In this document: positions 57,715 to 64,000 of the stretch, in pieces
How positions within the stretch are numbered: the first letter of the stretch is position 1
Layout: every line of letters starts with the position of its first letter
NCBI RefSeq assembly: GCF_903914075.1
Contig: NZ_CAIWNQ010000003.1
Coordinates: 124,001 to 188,000 of the forward strand
Reading direction: 5' to 3'
Length of the DNA: 64,000 nucleotides
From: Ruegeria sp. THAF57
GTDB taxonomy: Bacteria > Pseudomonadota > Alphaproteobacteria > Rhodobacterales > Rhodobacteraceae
Notes under the pieces: generated by a model
What the model was told of the DNA's origin: nothing
Databases searched by the model: none
What the model saw: only the letters and a program-made list of their open reading frames with translations
Position numbers and translations under genes: made by a program

Positions 57715-57779
57715 AGGGGGCGCTGCCCCCGTCGCGGCAAGCCGCGCCTCCCCCGAAGTATTTTTGAACAGAAGAATAA
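57715..57779. repeat. GC-hairpin intergenic repeat element
   Basis: The element has GGGGGCGCTGCCCCC (a 6-bp stem), then CGCGGC-AA-GCCGCG (a 6-bp stem), then CCTCCCCCGAAGTATTTTTGAACAG in two stretches. The opening G-run can also pair with the later C-run. From memory, very similar elements recur between genes across Rhodobacteraceae genomes, which is recalled and not checked. Only one copy is visible here. The TATTTTTG end gives it terminator character on the plus strand. Confidence 0.6.
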
Positions 57780-57818
57780 GGGGCATGACTTGGCGAACGC
57801 TTGCGCTACAATCAAGTC

Positions 57819-58640
57819 ATGCGTTGGACGGTAGCAGCGGCATTGTTGGTGATCTCGGGTGGGGCGGCGGCGCAGGAACGACGGCCCAGCCACTGTATTG
57901 CCATCGCCGACGCGGCGCCGGGGATTGAATATGTTCATAAGGCTTCGTGGCAGGACCCGGTTCCCGAATTTTCAGTTCGGATCAGCTATGTCGCTCATGC
58001 CTCTTTCCTGATTCAGACGCAGGGTGGATTGAACGCGGTGACGGATTTCACCGGCTTCATTGGCGGTGCTGATCTGATTCCTGACATTGTCACCATGAAT
58101 CACGCCCACAGCACCCACTGGACTGCTCATCCTGATCCAGCCATTCCGTATGTTCTGCCCGGTTGGGGAGAGTTCGGGCAAGGTATCGACCATTATCTTG
58201 ATCTGGGTGAGATGCTGGTGCGCAATGTCTCGACCGATATCCGCTCGGCCTATAGTGGTATCGAAGAACGTGGCAATTCCATCTTCGTATTCGAGGTCGA
58301 AGGGCTGTGCATCGGGCATCTGGGTCATCTGCATCATGTTCCGTCAGACGAGCAATTCGCGGCGCTGGGCCGGTTGGACGTGGTAATGGCCGCCGTGGAT
58401 GGTGGTACGACCATGCCATTGCCGGATATGATCCAGGTGCTGAAACGGTTGAAAAGCTCGGTCATTATTCCGATGCACTGGTTTTCGGGCTTTTCCCTGG
58501 ATCGGTTTCTGGTCGATATCCGTGATGAATTCCCTGTGCAGCGGGACGGGGTTTCGGAAATTACGGTGTCTTTGAAGACACTTCCCGACCGGCCAACCGT
58601 TGTTGTTCTGGAGCCGCAATACCTGATCGATCTGGAATAG
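57819..58640 (+). CDS. Exported metallo-beta-lactamase-fold protein (UlaG-like)
   Basis: This 273-residue protein has a signal peptide (MRWTVAAALLVISGGAAAQ). An MBL-fold domain follows with the metal motif NHAHSTHW (HxHxxH), a later HLGHLHH, and IPMHWFSGFS near the end. The pattern VRISYVAHASFLIQTQGG is that of UlaG-like hydrolases. ATG 57819 is chosen because it directly starts the signal peptide; a TTG at 57801 is in frame. Its substrate is unknown. The FAD oxidase gene follows 38 bases later. Confidence 0.85.
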   Translation: MRWTVAAALLVISGGAAAQERRPSHCIAIADAAPGIEYVHKASWQDPVPEFSVRISYVAHASFLIQTQGGLNAVTDFTGFIGGADLIPDIVTMNHAHSTHWTAHPDPAIPYVLPGWGEFGQGIDHYLDLGEMLVRNVSTDIRSAYSGIEERGNSIFVFEVEGLCIGHLGHLHHVPSDEQFAALGRLDVVMAAVDGGTTMPLPDMIQVLKRLKSSVIIPMHWFSGFSLDRFLVDIRDEFPVQRDGVSEITVSLKTLPDRPTVVVLEPQYLIDLE

Positions 58641-58678
58641 GGCTTGTGGCACAGGCGCGGCTTGGGCATGGAAAGGGC

Positions 58679-60094
58679 ATGAGACTGAACCCGGCAGATG
58701 ATACCTTTGCCCATCGCATTCGCGCCGCTTTGGGTGACGATGTGCTGCGACACGTATCCGAGCGATATGTTGAGGAACCGCGCCGCCGGTTCCACGGTAA
58801 GGCCGGGCTGTTGGCCCTGCCGCGGTCGGTTCAGGAGGTTTCGACTCTGGTCCGGTTGGCGTCAGAGGCGACTGTGCCGGTGGTTCCGTACGGTGGCGGT
58901 ACGGGGCTGGTTGGTGGCCAGATCATGCCCGACGGCCCGGCCCCGTTGCTTGTTTCGTTAGAGCGGATGTCCGCAATCCGCGCCATCTATCCTACTGAAA
59001 ACCTGATGATTGCCGAGGCCGGCGCAGTCCTGGCAGATGTTCAGTTGGCTGCCCAGAATCAGAATCGTATTTTTCCCCTCTCGCTGGCGGCGCAGGGGTC
59101 TTGCAGGATCGGCGGGAACCTTGCCACCAATGCGGGTGGGGTCAATGTGCTGCGCTATGGCAATGCGCGTGATCTTTGTCTGGGTCTGGAGGCCGTTTTG
59201 CCGAACGGCGAGATTTGGAATGGCCTAAGCCGCCTGCGGAAAGACAACACCGGGTACGACCTGCGCAACTTACTGATCGGGGCCGAGGGTACGCTGGGGA
59301 TCATCACGGCAGCATCGCTTAAGCTGTTTCCACGCCCGGCAGCCACCGGAACTGCGATGGTGCAGGTGGTCTCACCCGAAGCGGCGATTGATCTGCTGGC
59401 CTTGGCCCGAGACCAGATGGGCGACAGCGTCAGCGCGTTTGAGTTGATCCACCGCCAGGGTTTGCAATTCCTGTCCGAGGTTTTGCCTAACATCCGACAG
59501 CCTTTCGCTGCGCATCCCGAGTGGTCAGTATTGATCGAGGTCGGGTTATCTGCCGGGCAGTCACCAATGGATGCACTTGAAAGGCTCTATGAAGCGGCGG
59601 ATGCGCGAAATCTGGTCGTGGATGCGGTGATCGCGCAAAGTGAAGCGCAGCGCATGGACCTTTGGTCTGTTCGCGAACATATCCCCGAGGCCAACAGGTT
59701 GATCGGGTCGGTGTCCAGCCACGATATCTCGGTCCCGATCTCTGAGATACCTCAGTTTATTCGCAAAGGCGCGGGTGTGATCGAAAAGATAGGTCGCTTT
59801 CGCATCAACTGCTTTGGGCATCTGGGCGACGGCAACCTGCATTACAACGTCTTCCCTACGCAGGGACGTGACCGATCAGAATTTGATGGGGTGAGGGCCG
59901 AAATCAAAGGCGCGGTCCATGACCTTGTGTACGCGTTCGGTGGATCCGTGAGCGCAGAACATGGCGTAGGGCGCCTGAAAGTGGGCGATCTGGAAAGATA
60001 CGGAGACCCGGTCAAGCTGGACGCGATGCGCGCCATCAAGGCGGCGCTTGATCCGAAGGGGATCATGAACCCCGGTGCGGTGTTGAAGGTGTAA
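58679..60094 (+). CDS. FAD-linked 2-hydroxyacid dehydrogenase (GlcD/D2HGDH family)
   Basis: The 471-residue protein has an FAD-binding type 4 domain (about 30-215, with VVPYGGGTGLVGGQ and the Gly-rich GSCRIGGNLATNAGG). An FAD-oxidase C-terminal domain carries the metal-site motif HLGDGNLHYNV and the final EHGVGRLK. The family oxidises D-lactate, glycolate or D-2-hydroxyglutarate; the substrate is not decided by sequence. ATG 58679 has AAAGG close upstream; GTG 58646 is the alternative. A GC-rich hairpin follows. Confidence 0.92.
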   Translation: MRLNPADDTFAHRIRAALGDDVLRHVSERYVEEPRRRFHGKAGLLALPRSVQEVSTLVRLASEATVPVVPYGGGTGLVGGQIMPDGPAPLLVSLERMSAIRAIYPTENLMIAEAGAVLADVQLAAQNQNRIFPLSLAAQGSCRIGGNLATNAGGVNVLRYGNARDLCLGLEAVLPNGEIWNGLSRLRKDNTGYDLRNLLIGAEGTLGIITAASLKLFPRPAATGTAMVQVVSPEAAIDLLALARDQMGDSVSAFELIHRQGLQFLSEVLPNIRQPFAAHPEWSVLIEVGLSAGQSPMDALERLYEAADARNLVVDAVIAQSEAQRMDLWSVREHIPEANRLIGSVSSHDISVPISEIPQFIRKGAGVIEKIGRFRINCFGHLGDGNLHYNVFPTQGRDRSEFDGVRAEIKGAVHDLVYAFGGSVSAEHGVGRLKVGDLERYGDPVKLDAMRAIKAALDPKGIMNPGAVLKV

Positions 60095-60096
60095 GC

Positions 60097-60120
60097 GCGG
60101 CCCGGGCTTACCCGGGCCGC
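60097..60120. terminator. GC-rich hairpin between the FAD oxidase and fasciclin genes
   Basis: A perfect 10-bp stem (GCGGCCCGGG / CCCGGGCCGC) with loop CTTA lies 2 bases after the FAD oxidase stop and 10 bases from the convergent fasciclin stop. There is no T-run, so it may be a rho-assisted or bidirectional barrier. Confidence 0.6.
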
Positions 60121-60130
60121 CAACAGGTGT

Positions 60131-60613
60131 CTATGAAGCGGGCAGAATGACCTTGTCGATCACATGGATCACGCCGTTCGACGTTTCGATATCCGCCTGA
60201 ACGACCGATGCGTCATTGACCATAACGCCATTGTCCAAGTCGATCGTAATCTCTCCGCCTTGGACTGTGGCGGCCTTCATGTCATCGGACAAATCCCCTG
60301 ACATAACTTTGCCGGGAACCACGTGGTAGGTGAGGATAGCAACCAGTTGGTCTTTGTTCTCAGGTTTTAGCAAGGTTTCAACCGTGCCCTCGGGCAGGGC
60401 CGCAAAGGCCTCGTCAGTTGGTGCGAATACCGTGAACGGGCCTTCGCCCTTCAACGTATCGACCAGTTCAGCCGCCTGAACCGCAGCGACAAGTGTTTCA
60501 AAGCTGCCGGCACCGACGGCTGTGTCGACGATGTCTTTCGAGTGGCCATCCGCGAAAGCGGTTGATGAGACGAACAGGCTTGCTACGCCAGCGATTGCGA
60601 GTTTGCGAAACAT
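60131..60613 (-). CDS. Fasciclin (FAS1) domain secreted protein
   Basis: The 160-residue protein has a signal peptide ([21 protein letters not shown]) and one FAS1 domain, with the H1 motif [17 protein letters not shown] (about 59-75) and the YHVVPGKV segment (96-103), ending [14 protein letters not shown]1 proteins act in adhesion or bind ligands at the cell surface. The role here is unknown. It stands alone, convergent with the FAD oxidase. Confidence 0.93.
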   Translation of the reverse strand: MFRKLAIAGVASLFVSSTAFADGHSKDIVDTAVGAGSFETLVAAVQAAELVDTLKGEGPFTVFAPTDEAFAALPEGTVETLLKPENKDQLVAILTYHVVPGKVMSGDLSDDMKAATVQGGEITIDLDNGVMVNDASVVQADIETSNGVIHVIDKVILPAS

Positions 60614-60719
60614 GATAAACTTTCCCTTGTTGGCATGCCTTCAGCGGCATCAACAGGGGTACGGGGAACCCTTGAAACAGGATCATTGAATATGTCTATT
60701 GCGTTGGGTTGATCTGGGG

Positions 60720-60742
60720 CAGGCTGGCGCTAAGCCAGCCTG
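60720..60742. terminator. Stem-loop downstream of apt
   Basis: A perfect 9-bp stem (CAGGCTGGC / GCCAGCCTG) with a 5-base loop lies 41 bases after the apt stop on the minus strand. No T-run follows, so only a tentative terminator role is assigned. Confidence 0.4.
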
Positions 60743-60782
60743 TGCTGGAACTTCCACTCACGATTCTGTGATCGGTTGACCG

Positions 60783-61322
60783 CTAAAGCCCTTCGAATTC
60801 GCAGAGAACGTGCACATCCATACCCATGTCTTCCAGCACCTTGCGACCCCCCAATTCGGGAAGGTCGATGATGAACGAGCACGACACGATCTCACCGGCC
60901 AGCCGCTCGATCAGTTTGATACCTGCTGCGGCGGTTCCGCCAGTTGCCAGAAGATCGTCGACAACCAGGATCTTTTCACCGGGTTGGATGGCATCATCGT
61001 GGATTTCGACAATCGCCTCGCCATATTCCAGCTTGTAATCTTGGCTGATTGTGGTCCCCGGCAGCTTGCCCTTTTTTCGGATCGGCACAAAGCCAACGCT
61101 AAGTTGGTGTGCGATTGCCCCACCCAGAATGAAGCCGCGCGCCTCAAGCCCGACGACCTTGTCGATCTGTTCGCCTGCATAGGGGTGCAGCATCTGGTCG
61201 ATGGCCATGCGGAACCCGCGAGGGTCAGCGAACAGCGTCGTGACATCGCGGAACATGATCCCTTCATGCGGGAAATCAACGATTGTTCGTATGTAATCCT
61301 TGACCGACTTGTTTCTGGACAT
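60783..61322 (-). CDS. apt: Adenine phosphoribosyltransferase
   Basis: Apt salvages adenine to AMP with PRPP. The 179-residue protein has the type I PRTase fold with [14 protein letters not shown] near the N-terminus, [10 protein letters not shown], and the PRPP-binding loop [11 protein letters not shown] (120-130). ATG 61322 ([10 protein letters not shown]) has AAGGGG upstream; the frame opening at 61373 is not needed. It is a single gene. Confidence 0.95.
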   Translation of the reverse strand: MSRNKSVKDYIRTIVDFPHEGIMFRDVTTLFADPRGFRMAIDQMLHPYAGEQIDKVVGLEARGFILGGAIAHQLSVGFVPIRKKGKLPGTTISQDYKLEYGEAIVEIHDDAIQPGEKILVVDDLLATGGTAAAGIKLIERLAGEIVSCSFIIDLPELGGRKVLEDMGMDVHVLCEFEGL

Positions 61323-61628
61323 GTCCAACCCCTTTGGCGTGAAAACACGCTGGGCTGTTTGGCCCATTGGCATCGGTCATGCAAGAAAAGATTGCCGCCG
61401 TATTACTTGCGGTTTTTCGAAACCGAGTTCGGCAACCCGTAATAACGATACAATGCGGCAGGCAGCCACGAGAGGTGAGGTTTGCGCCAGTTACGCTGAT
61501 CTCGCAACAGAAATGCCTGAGCTGCGTGAAGGTTCATTGCCATAATCCTATTTTATTGTTAGGTGCTCGATAACTACATCTTCTATGCTATGTATATACA
61601 ATGCATCGCTCAAAGAATCAAGGTTTTG
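61323..61628. other. Intergenic region between apt and a ribbon-helix-helix gene
   Basis: This 306-bp region is the divergent control region of apt (minus) and the small RHH gene (plus). An AT-rich stretch at about 61545-61600 (TATTTTATTGTTA, TATGTATATAC) is promoter-like for the plus strand, but I cannot fix -35 and -10 elements. No gene is seen. Confidence 0.4.
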
Positions 61629-61817
61629 ATGGGGACAAGGCGCGTGGGAAAGAAAGACGGCAAGGGTTCTACCAAGAAAAACAGTCAGTTGGTTTTGCGC
61701 CTGGATAAGGATGAACGCGACGCTTTTGTCGAGTTGTGCAAGGAATTGGATACGTCGGCCGCGCGGGAAATCCGGCGGTTCATTCGCGGCTTCATGAAGG
61801 AAAACGCCAGCGACTGA
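61629..61817 (+). CDS. Small ribbon-helix-helix (CopG-like) protein
   Basis: The 62-residue protein has a Lys/Gly-rich N-terminal arm (1-18), a strand SQLVLRL (19-25), and two helices (about 27-40 and 43-57), the pattern of ribbon-helix-helix DNA-binding dimers. ATG 61629 has AAGG 6 bases upstream; the longer frame from 61563 reads through the probable promoter. It might regulate itself or a neighbour. There is no toxin gene next to it. It is convergent with the LysE gene across 4 bases. Confidence 0.7.
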   Translation: MGTRRVGKKDGKGSTKKNSQLVLRLDKDERDAFVELCKELDTSAAREIRRFIRGFMKENASD

Positions 61818-61821
61818 CGGG

Positions 61822-62451
61822 TCAGGCCGGGCGTCGTAATATCGCGGTCGCCACACCCATACCGATTAAGGTCAACCCGCCGAACCGTGTAATTGCGGTG
61901 ATGACGTCCGCGCGTCCGATCATAACGCGCAACCGATCAGCCAACAGCGCATAGGCCAGCGCGTTGAGCCAGGCCAAGCCCACGAAGGTGGCGATCAGAA
62001 TTGTGAATTGAGGGCCCAAAGGCTCTGCCGGGCGCAGAAATTGTGGCACGAACGCAATAAAGAATGCGATGGACTTGGGGTTCAGGGCGGTGACGGCGGC
62101 TGCATGGCCAAACACACTGCGCGCCGTGACATCCCGCCCAGATTCCACGGTTTCCAGCCCGCCAGATGGGGCGCTGCGCAGCAGTTTTATGCCCAGCCAG
62201 ACCAGATACGCCGCGCCAACCCATTTCAGAACAGAAAATAGTGTAGCTGACGCCAGAACCAGCGCGCCCAGTCCAAGCAACGAGGCCGTCATTGCCACAA
62301 GATCCCCCAGCGCCACACCAGTGGCCGATGCAACGGCGACGCTTCGACCCTTTGACAAAGCGTAGCTGAGAACCAGCAGAACAGTCGGTCCAGGGATCAG
62401 CAACAGGGCTGTTGATGCAGCGACAAACGCCAGCCAAAGCTCTAGGGACAT
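61822..62451 (-). CDS. LysE/RhtB family amino acid exporter
   Basis: The 209-residue protein has about six membrane segments and the LysE signature near the N-terminus (LLLIPGPTVLLVLSYALSKGR), plus ALNPKSIAFFIAFVPQF in the middle. The family exports amino acids or related metabolites; the substrate is not known. ATG 62451 has AAAGGAACCCTC upstream; the open frame to 62529 runs into the DUF418 gene and is not used. It follows the DUF418 gene by 52 bases on the same strand. Confidence 0.93.
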   Translation of the reverse strand: MSLELWLAFVAASTALLLIPGPTVLLVLSYALSKGRSVAVASATGVALGDLVAMTASLLGLGALVLASATLFSVLKWVGAAYLVWLGIKLLRSAPSGGLETVESGRDVTARSVFGHAAAVTALNPKSIAFFIAFVPQFLRPAEPLGPQFTILIATFVGLAWLNALAYALLADRLRVMIGRADVITAITRFGGLTLIGMGVATAILRRPA

Positions 62452-62503
62452 GAGGGTTCCTTTCGGGACAGTCGTGACACCAAGCCTTGCCCAAGCGCGA
62501 AGG

Positions 62504-63520
62504 TCAAGCCCGGCGAGGCTCGGTAACACGGCGCATCAGCGCTTCAAGCGGGCCGCGTTTGAATTTGCGCGCCCAAATCACCGCAAAAACCGATGATACG
62601 GCGCAGAACCCAAGCGCATAAGTTACGACTTGCAGCGCGGATAGCGAGCCGTTCAGAAGTCCGGCTGCCTCTAGAATGCCCATTCCGATCAGGATATGCG
62701 CCATATACAGCGTCAGGCTCATCCGTCCGGGCGCGGTCAGGGCAGGGGCGAGACCGGTTTTTTCAATCCGTGGCCAAAGTTTCAGAAGTAACCCGATTGC
62801 CATGCAGGATGTGCCACTTCCCGCGAGGATGTAGAACGGCCCCGGCGGAATGGACTCAGTCCCCAGATAGGTCGCAAGTTCGGGGCCAGACACCAGAATC
62901 TGAGGGAATGCAGCCAGTACTGCCGCACCAAACCCCCACATGATCAGACGATGCTGAATGCAGATTGTGTTTAGCTCTGACCGACCGATCGCCATTCCAA
63001 TTAAAAGGAACGCAGCCCAAGGAAGAACGGGGTGCCAGCCGTTGAATAGCGTGTTGCGCAAGAACCCCGGCATTGTCCAAAGGTCTGTATATGTCAGCGT
63101 GGCCCAGTCCCACCCGCGATCATAGTCGAGTACAAGGTTCGCCGGGATTGCCAGACCGACGATTACAAGCGCGCCTGCCCATAGGCCGCGTGTTGTCGAG
63201 GTCAGAAACGCAGCGCCCACCACGAAATACAGCGCGTAGAAATGCAGGATATCGGCATCGAACACGTTCATGTTGATCAGACCCAGCACAAACAAAAACG
63301 CTGCGCGCCGCAATAGGACCAAAGCCGGGACGCTGGACAGACCCACGCCTACCCCGGCCAGAATGACGAACAGCGCCGCCGCGCGCCCTTCCAGCGCATC
63401 GACAAAGGTGGTTGCCCAACCATTGCCGGGCGCAACCTGCGCAGCAATGCGGAAATTCACCAATACCATGCCGCAAAATGCAAAAAAGCGAGCGGCGTCC
63501 AATGCGTCTAGTCGTTTCAT
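62504..63520 (-). CDS. DUF418-type multipass membrane protein
   Basis: The 338-residue protein starts with MKRLDALDAARFFAFCGMVLVNF and has about ten hydrophobic segments. The C-terminal part (GRMSLTLYMAHILIGMGI and FKRGPLEALMRRV) is that of DUF418. DUF418 proteins resemble membrane acyltransferases, but none I know has a fixed reaction. ATG 63520 has AAGGACAGAC upstream. It may be co-transcribed with the LysE gene. Confidence 0.85.
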   Translation of the reverse strand: MKRLDALDAARFFAFCGMVLVNFRIAAQVAPGNGWATTFVDALEGRAAALFVILAGVGVGLSSVPALVLLRRAAFLFVLGLINMNVFDADILHFYALYFVVGAAFLTSTTRGLWAGALVIVGLAIPANLVLDYDRGWDWATLTYTDLWTMPGFLRNTLFNGWHPVLPWAAFLLIGMAIGRSELNTICIQHRLIMWGFGAAVLAAFPQILVSGPELATYLGTESIPPGPFYILAGSGTSCMAIGLLLKLWPRIEKTGLAPALTAPGRMSLTLYMAHILIGMGILEAAGLLNGSLSALQVVTYALGFCAVSSVFAVIWARKFKRGPLEALMRRVTEPRRA

Positions 63521-63757
63521 GTCTGTCCTTGCCTCAACTGCCCCTGCTTGTCGCAACTTTGTGGCGCAACTGGGGCTGCGGTCAGTAAACAAATCGGGAG
63601 GTCAGCTACGCAGTTTCAGCGGTTGACTGCGAATTGGCCGGGCGTCTGGCGTATCGGCAACAGTCTAAAGATTGCATTAAGCCGCGCGCCTGAACCTTGA
63701 AACGAGCGGCAGCTCCCCCAAACTCAGATCATCCGGCACCTAACCGGGAGGAGAGCA

Positions 63758-64000
63758 ATGACCGACACGCACAACGAAACCGCGCCTGTGTTCAAGCGCG
63801 AGGGAAGGTCCGCAGTATTCAAGAGCGTTCTGATTTTGGCGGTCGTCCTTGGTGCAGCGGTCTACGCTGGCATCGTGGGGTATATGTACCTCAACCAGCA
63901 ATCTCTGCTGTTCAAGCCGGACGGAGACCTGCCAGAGCCCCGCGCAGTCGGTCTGGCCGATGTAGATGTGATCTCGATCCCGATGGCAGATGGCGCAGTC
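63758..64000 (+). CDS. Alpha/beta hydrolase (BEM46/YfhR-like), 3' end outside window
   Basis: The first 81 codons are seen. A polar N-terminus (MTDTHNETAPVFKREGRS) is followed by a membrane helix (about residues 23-45) and then QSLLFKPDGDLPEPRAVGL, the stretch that precedes the hydrolase core in BEM46-like membrane-anchored alpha/beta hydrolases. The ATG has GGGAGGAGAGC upstream. The catalytic residues are beyond the window, so the family call is tentative. Confidence 0.65.
   Translation, partial: MTDTHNETAPVFKREGRSAVFKSVLILAVVLGAAVYAGIVGYMYLNQQSLLFKPDGDLPEPRAVGLADVDVISIPMADGAV

Overview
The window looks like the chromosome of a marine alphaproteobacterium of the Roseobacter group (Rhodobacteraceae, Ruegeria-like). 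This is inferred from gene content and order (ruvCAB followed by tol-pal, tilS, ftsH; fhs/folD; a tad pilus locus with an OmpA-type lipoprotein; an aa3 cytochrome oxidase cluster), protein style and a moderately high GC content. No database search was possible. No rRNA, tRNA, CRISPR array, transposase, integrase or prophage gene is visible.

Layout. 1-660: end of an unknown membrane protein and a DUF1127 protein. 987-12609: a long plus-strand cluster, ruvC-ruvA-ruvB (Holliday junction processing), an unknown gene, ybgC-tolQ-tolR-tolA-tolB-pal-cpoB (envelope constriction), tilS and ftsH, ended by a strong terminator. 12706-17411: MOSC protein, fhs, a chorismate mutase, folD (one-carbon folate metabolism) and a membrane-bound LytTR protein. 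17416-20531, minus strand: pdeM and a DEXH helicase of the ligase-associated DNA repair set. 20572-32655, minus strand: a Tad/Flp pilus operon running from two Flp pilins through rcpC, rcpA, an OmpA lipoprotein, tadZ, tadA, tadB, tadC, two TadD lipoproteins and the prepilin peptidase to an unusual AAA+ ATPase. 33011-41074: a lytic transglycosylase, a 3-oxoacid CoA-transferase (scoAB), topA, dprA and tldD. 41075-48649: coxB-ctaB-coxF-ctaG-ctaE-SURF1, then thrC, an M16 peptidase and a GNAT enzyme in one chain of overlapping genes.

48878-57556 is the most accessory-looking part. Two class III adenylate cyclases with TolB-like and TPR regions (one membrane-anchored, one soluble) flank a TetR-controlled operon (small membrane protein, Rieske oxygenase, exported protein, ferredoxin reductase) and a glutathione transferase. 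A 25-bp perfect inverted repeat containing two copies of a TGTCA-N4-TGACA dyad sits directly before the tetR start, overlaps a promoter-like TTGACA, and is the best candidate for its operator. This oxygenase system is the best candidate here for an uncharacterised pathway.

57819-64000: an exported metallo-beta-lactamase-fold protein, an FAD-linked oxidase, a fasciclin protein, apt, a ribbon-helix-helix protein, a LysE exporter, a DUF418 membrane protein and the start of an alpha/beta hydrolase cut by the window edge.

Several start codons were moved inward from the longest open frame, using Shine-Dalgarno spacing, signal peptides and gene overlaps. The 53-residue coxF-like gene is short enough to be missed by length-filtered gene calling.
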